From: GCA-2725625 sp964574215
GTDB lineage: Bacteria > Pseudomonadota > Alphaproteobacteria > Rhodospirillales > UBA2165
Direction: 5' to 3'
Length of the DNA stretch: 64,000 bases
NCBI GenBank assembly: GCA_964574215.1
Contig: CAZNLR010000002.1
Coordinates: forward strand, 132,048-196,047
The notes beneath the pieces were generated by a model. The model was not told the origin of the DNA and did not search any database. It worked only from the letters and a program-made list of their open reading frames with translations. Of this stretch, positions 1 through 9,319 are shown piece after piece. The translations under genes and the position numbers were made by a program. Position 1 is the first letter of the stretch. Each line of letters begins with the position of its first letter.

Positions 1-1096
1 CTTCGGCGGCGGCCCGCATATTATCGGCGTTGAAACCGATTTCTGTGAACATGCCGTTCATGGCGGCCACGGAAAGCGCCATGGTATCCGCCGTTTCAAA
101 CACCGGTTCCTTATCTTCCTGCATATCCTTGCTGTAGGCCAGGGGCAACCCCTTCATCACAATCAGCAGGCTGTTGAGCGCGCCAATGACCCGGCCCGCC
201 TTGGCGCGCACCAGTTCCGCCGCGTCCGGATTGCACTTTTGCGGCAGCATGGAACTGCCCGTCGAAAAACTATCTGGCAAATTAACGAAACCGAATGACG
301 CACTGGCCCAGATGACGATCTCCTCCGCCATTCTCGACAAGTGGGTCGCCATGATCGACGCCAAGGCCAAATATTCCAGGGCGAAATCCCGGTCCGATAC
401 GGCATCCAGGGAATTGGCCGCCGGCCCGTCGAAGCCTAGTGTGGCCGCCGTCATGTCCCGGTCGATGGGAAAGCTTGTTCCGGCAAGCGCACCGGCGCCC
501 AAAGGCGATTGGTTAAGCCTTTTGCGGCAATCCATCATCCGATCCCGGTCCCGGCCCAGCATTTCCACATAGGCGAGCAAATGATGGCCCAGGGTGACGG
601 GTTGGGCGGTCTGCAAATGGGTGTAGCCGGGCATGATGGTTGCGGCGTGTTCTTCCGCCCGGTCGATCAGCGTGGCCTGTAAATTAGCCGTTTCACCGTC
701 CAAGGCATCCAATTCGTCCCGCACCCACAGTTTGAAATCGGTGGCAACCTGGTCATTCCGGGACCGCGCCGTGTGCAGCCGTCCGGCGGGGTCACCGATT
801 AATTCAGACAGCCGTGCCTCGACGTTCATATGGATGTCTTCCAGCGATTTTTTAAACTCAAATTCACCGGTATCTATTTCGGTCAGGATCCGATCGAGCC
901 CATCAAGTATGGCATTGCCATCGTCGCCGGAAATAATATTTTGCGCCACCAGCATCTGACAATGGGCTTTGGACGCAGCAATATCCTGTGCATACATCCG
1001 CTTGTCGAAATCGATCGACGCATTGATGCGCTCCATAACTTCCGATGGGCCACCGTCAAACCGGCCGCCCCATATCGAACTGGCGTTCTTATTCAT
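1..1096 (-). CDS. argH: argininosuccinate lyase, C-terminus cut by window edge
   Basis: Catalyses the last step of arginine synthesis, splitting argininosuccinate into arginine and fumarate. About 365 codons are present, from an ATG at 1096; the family is about 460 residues, so roughly the last 95 are outside the window. The N-terminus reads [13 protein letters not shown], typical of ArgH. Visible family motifs include the [14 protein letters not shown] segment, [17 protein letters not shown], and the fumarase/aspartase-superfamily signature [12 protein letters not shown]. The Cys inside the last motif is at a position usually Lys or Arg, but the GSS, K and NP residues are kept. No other explanation fits. 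Confidence 0.96.
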   Translation of the reverse strand, partial: MNKNASSIWGGRFDGGPSEVMERINASIDFDKRMYAQDIAASKAHCQMLVAQNIISGDDGNAILDGLDRILTEIDTGEFEFKKSLEDIHMNVEARLSELIGDPAGRLHTARSRNDQVATDFKLWVRDELDALDGETANLQATLIDRAEEHAATIMPGYTHLQTAQPVTLGHHLLAYVEMLGRDRDRMMDCRKRLNQSPLGAGALAGTSFPIDRDMTAATLGFDGPAANSLDAVSDRDFALEYLALASIMATHLSRMAEEIVIWASASFGFVNLPDSFSTGSSMLPQKCNPDAAELVRAKAGRVIGALNSLLIVMKGLPLAYSKDMQEDKEPVFETADTMALSVAAMNGMFTEIGFNADNMRAAAE

Positions 1097-1194
1097 CTGA
1101 TCCTACAGGCTTTATTTCCGGCAATGATGCCGTCGGGCGCTATTTTGTCTATTCCTGAAATGTAATCAAGTGCGGAAGATGCATTCGCCGAAAA

Positions 1195-2364
1195 CTAATT
1201 TTCGGGCTGGTTTGCCGTTTCGGCCGAAGAAACTTCTTTATACCATTCCGCTATCCGATTCTTCAGAGCATCCCATTTGAGCGCCATGATGTCGCCGACA
1301 GCATTTTTTTGATCGTCCGTCGTGTCGTCTCCGGTGGTCAATTCGACAAATTCCTCGACAATCGGCTTGAGGAATTTAGGCCCGAATTCGTCCTCGATAA
1401 GAAACTTTGACGCCATTTTTCCGAATACTTCGCGGTAAACTTCCATGAATATTTTCAGGACCGGCAATTTCAAACGGCGCAAAATTTGTAAGTTTTCATA
1501 AGATAAATCGGCGATGCTGGGTCCAATGGCCCAGATACGATCTTCGTCCGCACCGATTATTTCCGCAACATACTGGGTGTCGCGGGCGAAAAAATCCCAT
1601 ATCCGATCGCCGGTAATTTTAAATATAAAATCGAACTTGCCTTTGGATTTGATCATCGCCATGCCGGCGATGGCGCCGGGATTGTCTTTCAAAATCTTGT
1701 CAAACCGGTCTTCGGTTAATTTTTGTACGTTGGCAATGTGATGAGGTTCGACGCCGCCGATGGTTCTTACCTTATTCGCCGAATCCAGAATGAGCAGTTT
1801 TTCTTTGAGTACGCGGTAGTGTTCCCGCTGCAAATACTTTTCGTAGGCTTCCACCAGATTCAATTGCCAGGCAAAAACAAGGTAAGGCTTAATTTCCTCT
1901 AATTTCGCTTCACCGGCGCTTTTGGCGTCTTTCTTATTATCAGAATCGTTTTTCGACTTTTTACCGAACAGGCTGAACTTTTTTTTCTTGGGTTCTTCCT
2001 TCTTTACCCTGTCTCCGGGTTTGATAAAAATCTTGCTGCTGCAGGTATAGACCAACATGCGCTCCAATTGACCGAGTGAAGCACCGCAAACCAGGGGTGT
2101 TTCCGAATTGGAGACAGGCTTGCCCGTTTCATCCACCATCAAATCCTTACCGATTTCCGGATTATTTCGGATCAGATCGATATATTTGGCCATCAAAGGC
2201 GGCGAATTGAGGATGTCGCGGTATTGGACGTTTTGTTCGATAAGCTTGTTTTGCCGAAGACGCGCCAACAGGAATTTGACGCCCGCAAGAACGATTTTCC
2301 GCAATTCCGGGTCAAGGGAAGCGGCGCTGGGAAGTTCAACAGCAGCACTGGAGCCGGTGGACAT
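1195..2364 (-). CDS. conserved hypothetical protein beside CheZ-like phosphatase
   Basis: A 389-residue soluble protein that I do not recognise as a named family. It has no signal peptide or clear membrane segment. A strongly basic linker (EEPKKKKFSLFGKKSK region, about residues 122-150) separates a helical N-terminal part from a larger helical C-terminal part. It starts 73 bp after the stop of the CheZ-like gene in the same direction, so the two are probably co-transcribed. This suggests, without proving it, a role in chemotaxis or motility, or in the unknown process served by that CheZ homologue. A GCAGGA sequence precedes the ATG. Confidence 0.8.
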   Translation of the reverse strand: MSTGSSAAVELPSAASLDPELRKIVLAGVKFLLARLRQNKLIEQNVQYRDILNSPPLMAKYIDLIRNNPEIGKDLMVDETGKPVSNSETPLVCGASLGQLERMLVYTCSSKIFIKPGDRVKKEEPKKKKFSLFGKKSKNDSDNKKDAKSAGEAKLEEIKPYLVFAWQLNLVEAYEKYLQREHYRVLKEKLLILDSANKVRTIGGVEPHHIANVQKLTEDRFDKILKDNPGAIAGMAMIKSKGKFDFIFKITGDRIWDFFARDTQYVAEIIGADEDRIWAIGPSIADLSYENLQILRRLKLPVLKIFMEVYREVFGKMASKFLIEDEFGPKFLKPIVEEFVELTTGDDTTDDQKNAVGDIMALKWDALKNRIAEWYKEVSSAETANQPEN

Positions 2365-2437
2365 AAATCCTGCCTACAATCCAGCCTCTTGATACGGGTC
2401 CACCGGCAGGTTGAGGCGGCCTCCGGGGGAATAAATT

Positions 2438-3223
2438 TTAGTCGAACAACGCGTCGATATCGGACTGATCGATGCCGGTATCGCCCAAAGCCGGACCGTT
2501 GAGCAAATCCTTATCCGGATCTTTTTCATCCTCGACGGAGGCGTTGGTTTCGGCGATTTCTTCTTCGCCCCAGATGTCGATCATCGCATTGATGCGATCT
2601 TCGACATACTTCAGGGCGTTGACGACCTTGGTAATACGTTGTCCGGTGATATCCTGGAAGTTGCACGCTTCCAGCATTTTTATGGTGCATTCCATAATGT
2701 CTTCGGTGGCCTGGCGGTCATCGTCGTTGTCTGCGCTCAATTGTATTTTTTGCGCCAGTTCGTCAATTTTTTCTGTTGCCTCAAGAATCGTATGGGTCGC
2801 GCCCTCGGTTGCCTGAATGACTTCATCCAGCTCCGAAGATGCCTTTAGTAATTTATCGCCGCCTTTGGTGCCCGATTGCATGGACCGGATTTCGGACTTT
2901 GTTTCCTGAATTGACCGGGACAACGCCCGAATCTCGTTTTTCAGCGCTTCCGCGGCTTCGAAATCCTTTTGCAGTTGTTGGTTTTCAGTCAGCACTTCAG
3001 GATTGTCGTTGTCGGCGGGGCTGTCCGTCGCCGATATAGTGTTGGCGTCGGTCAGAAGATCCTGCAAATCCTGAATGGCGGCCATGATCTGGTCATTGGA
3101 GACGCCTTGCGCGTCAATCTGTCCGGAGCTCTGGTAAAACACGTGCTCAGGCAAATCCTGGCCTTTGGACTTCATCAACTGTAATTCTGCGCTGAACAAT
3201 TTTCTTTTTGGTTCGCCAGCCAT
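2438..3223 (-). CDS. cheZ: CheZ-like protein phosphatase
   Basis: A 261-residue, highly acidic, mostly helical protein. The block ACNFQDITGQRI (around residue 190) matches the CheZ active-site helix, where Asp and the catalytic Gln dephosphorylate CheY-P. The C-terminus DQSDIDALFD matches the CheY-binding tail of CheZ. A long helical hairpin with heptads (residues 85-180) fits the CheZ four-helix dimer. The N-terminal 80 residues are specific to alphaproteobacterial versions. It probably shortens the CheY-P signal to the flagellar motor; motA and motB lie about 38 kb away in this window. The gene downstream (1195-2364) is likely in the same unit. Confidence 0.88.
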   Translation of the reverse strand: MAGEPKRKLFSAELQLMKSKGQDLPEHVFYQSSGQIDAQGVSNDQIMAAIQDLQDLLTDANTISATDSPADNDNPEVLTENQQLQKDFEAAEALKNEIRALSRSIQETKSEIRSMQSGTKGGDKLLKASSELDEVIQATEGATHTILEATEKIDELAQKIQLSADNDDDRQATEDIMECTIKMLEACNFQDITGQRITKVVNALKYVEDRINAMIDIWGEEEIAETNASVEDEKDPDKDLLNGPALGDTGIDQSDIDALFD

Positions 3224-3475
3224 TTAATCTTCCTCAATGGTCTTTTCGGGTCGGGTATTAGCCCAATAGTTTGTATTGAACGCCATTTTTGCGATCAAAA
3301 CAGGTCCTGGATATTATGTTTATTGCTAAGTAGCTGAATTTGCAAGATTTCCATATTGTTATCGGCCTCATTTATATGAGTGTTAAAGTCAACAATATCA
3401 ATACAGATTGTGAGATTTGGGTGATATTACGAAATTAGGCGGAATACTCGGAAGGCGACCAAGAATGACGGCCAG

Positions 3476-4498
3476 ATGAGAAAATTGGATTTGAACCATA
3501 GATTTTCGGGCTGTCTGATCGGGCAGGGTCTGGGGGACGCCTTGGGTTTCCCGGTAGAAGGCCGCGCCGGTCGGGAATGCCGGGAATATGTGGCGAATAA
3601 TTTGTCGGGACGGGCGGTGGGTCCCGGCAGGTGGGACGAAATCCGCAGAAGACCCTTCGCCTGCGGTCAATATACGGATGATACCCAGCTGGCGCGTGAA
3701 TTGATGCAAAGCTATGTCGCCTGCGGCGCGCTCGATCCCGCTGACTACGGTCGCCGGGTGGGGTCGATTTTTTCAGAAAACAGGATTGTCGGCAGGGGCC
3801 GCGCCACCGAAACCGCCGCCCTCAAACTGGCGGCCGGTGAAGACTGGCGGGTTTCAGGGACCCCCGCGCCCAACGCCGGCAACGGTAGCGCCATGCGGGC
3901 GGGCCCCGTCGGACTGATGTTCCACGATGATCCGGCGGCGCTGTGCCGGGCGGCCGACGATCAGGGAAAAATGACCCATGCCGATCCCCGTTGTACGGCG
4001 GGCGCTATCGCCATTGCCGGTTCCGTCGCCTACTCAATCGCGGAAAAGAATTTTTCAATCCCAGAATTCGTGGAACAAATTGCCGAATTGGTCAGGCCAT
4101 TTGATGCGATCCTGGCCCAGGGCATTGTCGACTTAAAATCCTGGCTGGCGCTGCCGCCGGAGAAGGCCGTCGGGTTTATCCGGGTGGTGGGGGTCGATCC
4201 ATCCTATAGTGACGGCTGGGACGGGATATCTCCCTTCGTCACCACCAGTGTGCTGTGGTCGCTTTACGCTTTTCTGAGAAGCCGGGACGATTATTGGGAA
4301 ACCGTCTGCACTTCCATTGCGGTCGGCGGCGACGTTGACACCACAGCCGCTATGGCCGGTGCCGTCAGCGGCGCTTTCAACGGGTTGGACGGCATTCCCG
4401 AAGTCTACGCAGAGCACCTGAATGATCAGGGCAGCTGGCGCTATCAAGAACTCGTCGATCTGGCCCGTGACTGCTGCCGGATTAAATCGGGGCAGTAG
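3476..4498 (+). CDS. ADP-ribosylglycohydrolase family protein
   Basis: A 340-residue member of the DraG/ARH family, which removes ADP-ribose from proteins or small molecules using two metal ions. Metal-binding motifs are visible: GQYTDDTQLA (residues about 64-73, the TDDT motif) and GGDVDTTAAMAGA near residue 283. The N-terminal GCLIGQGLGDALGFPVEG is the family hallmark. The start is ATG at 3476. The 3' end overlaps the convergent aminopeptidase gene by 17 bp. No DraT partner is seen nearby, so the substrate is unknown; the role may be general ADP-ribose removal rather than nitrogenase control. Confidence 0.92.
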   Translation: MRKLDLNHRFSGCLIGQGLGDALGFPVEGRAGRECREYVANNLSGRAVGPGRWDEIRRRPFACGQYTDDTQLARELMQSYVACGALDPADYGRRVGSIFSENRIVGRGRATETAALKLAAGEDWRVSGTPAPNAGNGSAMRAGPVGLMFHDDPAALCRAADDQGKMTHADPRCTAGAIAIAGSVAYSIAEKNFSIPEFVEQIAELVRPFDAILAQGIVDLKSWLALPPEKAVGFIRVVGVDPSYSDGWDGISPFVTTSVLWSLYAFLRSRDDYWETVCTSIAVGGDVDTTAAMAGAVSGAFNGLDGIPEVYAEHLNDQGSWRYQELVDLARDCCRIKSGQ

Positions 4499-6533
4499 CC
4501 TCCGCCAGCCAATCGGACGTGTCTGTGTCCAGAAGGGGCGCCAGCGATGAGGCCACACTTTGATGATATTGGTTGAGCCAGTCGGTCTCCTCCCCGGTCA
4601 GCATGGAGGTAACGATCAGGTTTCGATCAATAGGCGCCCGGGTCAACACTTCGAAGCTCAGCATGGTATTGCCGGTCGCCGCTGACGGTTCATCTTTTTG
4701 AACGGCCACCAGATTTTCGATGCGGATGCCGTATGCGCCGGTTTTGTAATAGCCGGGCTCGTTGGAAATAATCATGCCCGGTTCCAGGGCGACGCGGTTG
4801 GGAATTTTCGAAATGCGCTGGGGCCCTTCGTGGACGCCCAAATAGTTCCCGACGCCGTGCCCGGTGCCGTGTTCGTAATCGAGACCGGCCTGCCACAATG
4901 ATTTCCGCGCCAGAACGTCCAGTTGAGATCCTGTCGTGCCGGCGGGGAATACAGCGCCGGCGAGAGCAATATGACCTTTGAGAACACGGGTAAAGCGGTC
5001 GCGCATTTCGTCGCTCGGATTGCCGATGGCGACCGTGCGGGTGACATCGGTGGTGCCGTCCAGATACTGTCCGCCGGAATCAACCAAGTACAGCGATCCC
5101 ATTTCCAGGGTGCGGGCACTTTCCGGCCGCGCCCGGTAGTGGACGATGGCGCCGTTTGGCCCGGTGGCGGAAATTGTTGGGAAGCTGAGACCGCGGAACT
5201 TCTCTTCGGCGCGCCGAAATTGGTCTACCTTGTCCGCCAGTTGGGTTTCACTCAATTCTTCCAGTGACGGGTGACGGCCGAGCCAGGCGAGAAATCTGGT
5301 CAATGCCGCACCGTCCCGCCGATGGACGTCCCTGATACCTTGTAACTCGACGGCGTTTTTGACCGATTTGGGTAACTGACAGGGATCCTCCGCCGGCGAA
5401 ATCGATGCGCCGGCGTCGATCAAGTGGGAGGAGATGGCTTCGGCGGCGCTGGATTTATCAAGACGGACCGTCTTTTTTCCCTGACCCAAAGAACTCAGTC
5501 CATCCAAGAAGTCTTCGATATCGAGAAACGTTCCATCGTCGAAACTTTGCGCGACGGCTGGGCGTACTTTGCGGCGGTCGATGAAAATATCGAGGCTGTC
5601 ATCGCTGTACAGGACACCGAAACAGAGAACGAAGGGCGTATAGGGCACGTCGCCGCCTCTGATATTGGCAAGCCAGGCGATGGCGTCCGGACTTGTCAAA
5701 ACAACGGCGTCCTGGCCTGCTTTTTTGAGTTCCGCGGCAATTTGGGCGCGTTTTTCAGCCGAACTCTGACCGGTAAGGGGCGTGGCTTGAATTTCGACCG
5801 GAGAAATCGGCGCCGCCGGGCGGTCGCGCCAAATTGTGTCAATCGGATTGGGGGTCGCTTCCGTCAATTGGCCACCCGCCTTATTGGCTGCCGTCCGCAA
5901 GCGGCTGGCGCCTTCGACCGTATGAAGCCAGGGATCGAAGGCCAGTTTACCGCCCTTGGGCAGGTTCTTCTCGATCCATTTGCCCGGCGGCCAGTTGCCG
6001 GGGGGGGAGGCCGTCAGATCGTTAATTTCGAATAAGTCGCTATTTACCTGATTTGACGCCTGCAACGTGTAGCGCCCATCGACGAAGATCGCCGCTTTAT
6101 CGGTAAAAACAATGGCGACTCCCGCCGATCCGGTGAAACCCGTCAACCAGGCAAGCCGTTGAGCGCATTTGGGAACGTATTCGCCCTGATGTTCGTCCGC
6201 CAACGGCACGATGAAGCCTGCCAGTCCACGCTTCTCCAATTCATGCCTTAAAGCCGCCAATCTATCTGTAGCGGGCAGATTATCGTACGAAGCCGGTGAC
6301 AGGCCGTTGGGCCGTCCTAACGCCTTGTCCAGTTCCGATTTCAGACAGTCGGTAAGTTGGTTGCCGGGATTGCCGGCAATCAGCGACATCCAGCCGTCTT
6401 CGCCGCCGATACTGCCTTCATCAATCGGCGAGGCGGCGACACCGGCGATAATTTCCTGAACGGCGCCCGGGGTGAGATCGGTCTGGGCCTCTTGCAAAAG
6501 CGTCGCCAAGTTATCGGATACGTCTTTGTCCAT
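4482..6533 (-). CDS. pepP: Xaa-Pro aminopeptidase (aminopeptidase P, M24B) with N-terminal extension
   Basis: A cytosolic metallopeptidase that removes an N-terminal residue linked to proline. It has two creatinase-type N-terminal domains (from about residue 88, TDRLAALRHELEKRGL) followed by the pita-bread catalytic domain with metal ligands in VDSGGQYLDGTTDVTRT, GTGHGVGNYLGVHEGP, ISNEPGYY and the IRIENL segment. At 683 residues it is about 85 longer than the usual three-domain form near 600. The extra residues precede the normal start region, contain no methionine close to it, and look like real coding sequence. It begins 12 bp after the TPR gene ends, so the two probably form an operon. Confidence 0.95.
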   Translation of the reverse strand: MDKDVSDNLATLLQEAQTDLTPGAVQEIIAGVAASPIDEGSIGGEDGWMSLIAGNPGNQLTDCLKSELDKALGRPNGLSPASYDNLPATDRLAALRHELEKRGLAGFIVPLADEHQGEYVPKCAQRLAWLTGFTGSAGVAIVFTDKAAIFVDGRYTLQASNQVNSDLFEINDLTASPPGNWPPGKWIEKNLPKGGKLAFDPWLHTVEGASRLRTAANKAGGQLTEATPNPIDTIWRDRPAAPISPVEIQATPLTGQSSAEKRAQIAAELKKAGQDAVVLTSPDAIAWLANIRGGDVPYTPFVLCFGVLYSDDSLDIFIDRRKVRPAVAQSFDDGTFLDIEDFLDGLSSLGQGKKTVRLDKSSAAEAISSHLIDAGASISPAEDPCQLPKSVKNAVELQGIRDVHRRDGAALTRFLAWLGRHPSLEELSETQLADKVDQFRRAEEKFRGLSFPTISATGPNGAIVHYRARPESARTLEMGSLYLVDSGGQYLDGTTDVTRTVAIGNPSDEMRDRFTRVLKGHIALAGAVFPAGTTGSQLDVLARKSLWQAGLDYEHGTGHGVGNYLGVHEGPQRISKIPNRVALEPGMIISNEPGYYKTGAYGIRIENLVAVQKDEPSAATGNTMLSFEVLTRAPIDRNLIVTSMLTGEETDWLNQYHQSVASSLAPLLDTDTSDWLAEATAPI

Positions 6534-6545
6534 GAATCCCTGTCA

Positions 6546-8297
6546 TTAGGTTGTACCGTTTCCGGAATAGCTTGGGACATGGTCCGAGAGGGCTTGTTTT
6601 ACCTCGCCGATCAATCCATCCCAATCGCCCGGCGCCGGTTGGCGGAACAAACGGAGGCCAGGGTACCATGGGCTGTCGGAGCGGTCGAGTTGCCAGCGCC
6701 AATCGGGGGAAAAAGGCAGCATTACCCAGGTGGGTACGTTCATGGCCCCGGCCAGATGCACCAGATAGGTGTCGATCGAGATGATCAGGTCCATCTGGCT
6801 CACGATGGCGGCCGTATGGGCGAAATCGCCCAAATCGTTTCCCAAATTCACGACCTCGCCATTTTTCTCGAACGGTTTCAGTTCGTCTCCCTCGGGGCCG
6901 AATTGCAGGCCGTAAAATCGGCTATTTGGTATATCGAACAGCCCGGCGAGATCGGTGGCGTGGCAAACCTTCCGTCGGTAAGTATCGCCATGATCACTGG
7001 CCCAGGCCAACCCGATTTTGAAATCAGACGACGGTGGAATTTCCAAATAACTGTCCAGATTGTTCGCCAAGTAGGGGAACCTGGAGGGTATGTTGTTCGC
7101 CGTAACGTTCAAATGACGTCCCAGGCTGATCAGCGGCGAAAAATAGTCGAAAGGCGGCGGATGATCACCGAAATCCCCAATTTTATTGAATTCGAAAGCC
7201 CCCTCGAAAAGGGCGATCAGTTTGGCGGGGCAATCGAAAATGATCTTTGCGCCCTGGTGGTCCGGGTTGGACCGGATGGTCTCTGCCAGCGGGTCCAGAA
7301 AGCGGGAAAACTGGATGATATCGCCAAAACCCTGTTCCCAATGCACCAGCAGGGTTTTACCGGCCAGCTTTTCGCCCTGCCAGGCCGGTTGCTCATAGCG
7401 TCGTTTTGGCCAGAATCCGGCCCGCATGGTCCGCCATTCGTATTCGGGCCAGCCGTCCTCGAAATTTCCCATGGCCAGCAGGATCATCGCCCTGGCGTAA
7501 TGGGCCTGGGCATAATTAGGATCGGCGGCAAGGGTCCGGTCAGTTGCGGCCAGCGCCTCATCAAGCCGGTTGAGGCGCAACAAGGCGTTGGCCTCGGCAT
7601 TCAAAATGTCGGCATTTTGCGGCCACTTTTTACCCGCCTTTCCGCAAATCGCCAGGGCTTCGTCGATTTGATCCGATTCCGCGAGAGAGGTCGCCAGATT
7701 GCCATGGGCGGTCGCGTGGGCCGGGTCAATGCGGATGGCGCGCTTGTAGGCTTGGGAGGCTTCTTCGAACTGGCCCAGTTCCTGATGGCTGACACCTAGA
7801 TTGTTGTAGGCCTGGGGATTGCCGGGGTCCAGCTTGACCGCCTGCCGGTTAAGTTCAAGGGCTTCTTTGAGTTCGCCTTTCTGCCGTAGCAGCAGGGCCA
7901 GATTATAGACGGGTTCGGCGGAACGGGGATCCAATTCACGGGCCTTCTCATAGGCCTGCTGCGCCTCGTCCAACCGGCCCATGGCTTTCAGGGTAATGCC
8001 GAGATGACTGTGAAAGTCCGCAACGTCACCATTGATGGCGATGGCGTTGGTGATGAGGTCGAAACTGAGGTTGAGATTGCCTGCCTGATAGGCGATCACC
8101 CCCAACAAATCTTGGGCGTCCGCATCGAACGGATTGCGCGCCAGCACCTGATTACAGAGAGCTTCCGCCTGCGGCAATTGGCCGGCCCGTAGGTAACCGA
8201 TGGCGACATCGATATCAGGATCGATGTTGCGCCCGGAATTTTTCCCGGACTGATTTTTAGGATTTTTTTCCCGGCTCTTTTGTCGGCGTCGGCTCAT
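6546..8297 (-). CDS. TPR-repeat protein with glycosyltransferase-like C-terminal domain
   Basis: A 583-residue protein. A basic N-terminus (MSRRRQKSREKNPKNQ) is followed by about eight tetratricopeptide repeats (residues about 30-300), with typical W/L-G-Y-A-P spacing such as AYNNLGVSHQELGQFEEA. The C-terminal 280 residues resemble the GT9/GT41-like fold seen in many TPR glycosyltransferases, with LVHWEQGFGDIIQFSRF, IGLAWASDHGDTYRRK and ISIDTYLVHLAGAMNVPTWVML. It probably transfers a sugar to a protein or surface glycan. It lies directly upstream of pepP. Confidence 0.9.
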   Translation of the reverse strand: MSRRRQKSREKNPKNQSGKNSGRNIDPDIDVAIGYLRAGQLPQAEALCNQVLARNPFDADAQDLLGVIAYQAGNLNLSFDLITNAIAINGDVADFHSHLGITLKAMGRLDEAQQAYEKARELDPRSAEPVYNLALLLRQKGELKEALELNRQAVKLDPGNPQAYNNLGVSHQELGQFEEASQAYKRAIRIDPAHATAHGNLATSLAESDQIDEALAICGKAGKKWPQNADILNAEANALLRLNRLDEALAATDRTLAADPNYAQAHYARAMILLAMGNFEDGWPEYEWRTMRAGFWPKRRYEQPAWQGEKLAGKTLLVHWEQGFGDIIQFSRFLDPLAETIRSNPDHQGAKIIFDCPAKLIALFEGAFEFNKIGDFGDHPPPFDYFSPLISLGRHLNVTANNIPSRFPYLANNLDSYLEIPPSSDFKIGLAWASDHGDTYRRKVCHATDLAGLFDIPNSRFYGLQFGPEGDELKPFEKNGEVVNLGNDLGDFAHTAAIVSQMDLIISIDTYLVHLAGAMNVPTWVMLPFSPDWRWQLDRSDSPWYPGLRLFRQPAPGDWDGLIGEVKQALSDHVPSYSGNGTT

Positions 8298-8541
8298 GGG
8301 TTAAAAATTGTTCCTGCAATTGTTTCGATTTGGTACCGGAAAACCTATCCGAAGTCGCGGTCGTTGGAAATGAAAACCCTTGATTTCCGCCAACAATTTG
8401 GTCCGGCGGAAGCTATGCGTTTTCTGCAATGCTGCGGCGTGGTTTTGGCGCTTTCCGGAGGAGCCCAAAGAGCCTATTTCTTTGTTCCGTTAGATGATCG
8501 GCGGGTAGGAATTCCCGCCGTTGTTTTTGGAGACCAAGACC

Positions 8542-8709
8542 ATGTACTGCGATTTGAACGAATTTGATGGAACCGTGTTGGACGCCGCCCGCCGGGAACG
8601 GTCGGAAACCTTTGCTGCGTTTAGCTCAAAATTTTTACGGGCGCCGAGCCGGTTCATAAAATTCAGCATCAATGATGTGCGGCGGTACCGCCAGCCGATC
8701 AAGTCCTAA
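8542..8709 (+). CDS. small hypothetical protein
   Basis: An ORF of 55 codons starting at ATG 8542, with a GGAG eight bases upstream and a strong intrinsic terminator about 60 bp past the stop. These two signals make it more likely a real gene than a chance ORF. The product begins MYCDLNEFDGTVLDAARRER and continues with a basic, amphipathic helical stretch rich in Arg, Phe and Ser. It resembles in style the short Arg-rich proteins of alphaproteobacteria, but I assign no family. There are no membrane segments or cysteine pairs. Confidence 0.55.
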   Translation: MYCDLNEFDGTVLDAARRERSETFAAFSSKFLRAPSRFIKFSINDVRRYRQPIKS

Positions 8710-8766
8710 AGGCGATGGCGACGGATATCCCGAACAAAAGCATTTAATCTGATGTTGAACACCAAG

Positions 8767-8796
8767 ATGGCGGCCATGCGGCCGCCATTTTCGTTT
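8767..8796 (+). terminator. intrinsic terminator
   Basis: A perfect 9-bp stem, ATGGCGGCC with GGCCGCCAT, encloses a 4-base loop (76-79) and is followed by TTTTCGTTT on the plus strand. It lies after the small gene ending at 8709 and before the convergent lipoprotein gene. Confidence 0.75.
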
Positions 8797-8819
8797 CCAA
8801 CCTTATCATTTTGAATTTT

Positions 8820-9134
8820 TCACTTGGAGCGAACATAACCCCGGCTTTTCATGCATGACGCCACCAGCCGGTCCAACTTTTTCCCCCCCTCATACCTGGA
8901 CATCATTCTTTGCTGTGAGTCACCGCTGTCCTCGCGAAAGGGATCGGGGCGGCCGGTTTGCCGATTGTACTGGCGGTTCGCTTTTTTATTGCAGGCCGCT
9001 CTGTCCGCCCGCCATTGGTCCGGCGGTAACGACGGATGCCGCCACGATCCGGTACCGCTACAGGCGGCACCTAAAAAAAGGCAGCAAATTAGAACACTCC
9101 AAAATACGCTTATATTCATTTCATTTTTGAGCAT
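8820..9134 (-). CDS. small predicted lipoprotein
   Basis: A 104-residue protein with an N-terminal hydrophobic segment and a lipobox LGAAC ending near residue 25, so it should be lipidated and anchored in the envelope. A start at the internal methionine (MNISVFWSVLICC) gives a more normal signal peptide than the first ATG. The mature part has two more cysteines (DRAACNKKA and ASCMKSRGY), which could form a disulphide. It is rich in Arg, Asp and Gln. The spacing Cys-Cys with a C-terminal SCMKSRGY resembles short periplasmic lipoproteins of unknown role in Rhodospirillales. No function is assigned. Confidence 0.72.
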   Translation of the reverse strand: MLKNEMNISVFWSVLICCLFLGAACSGTGSWRHPSLPPDQWRADRAACNKKANRQYNRQTGRPDPFREDSGDSQQRMMSRYEGGKKLDRLVASCMKSRGYVRSK

Positions 9135-9319
9135 TTTTCAGTTTTCGACCGCAATATTCCGAATCATCATGTCGAAAATCGAAAGAAATCCAAGCCCTAA
9201 TGCTTGACTAAAAACGTTCGGTAGCCCAACAATATAATATTCTGTCCATTGGCGCGAAGAGGGAAACCTCATAAATTTGGTGAATGGGCTAGAGTTATAT
9301 TTCGGAGGGGGAATTCGAT

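Noticed and set aside
6357..7799. 480-codon plus-strand ORF opposite pepP and the TPR gene
   Set aside because: It is antisense to two clear genes, has no family features, and exists because of GC-biased codon positions on the other strand.
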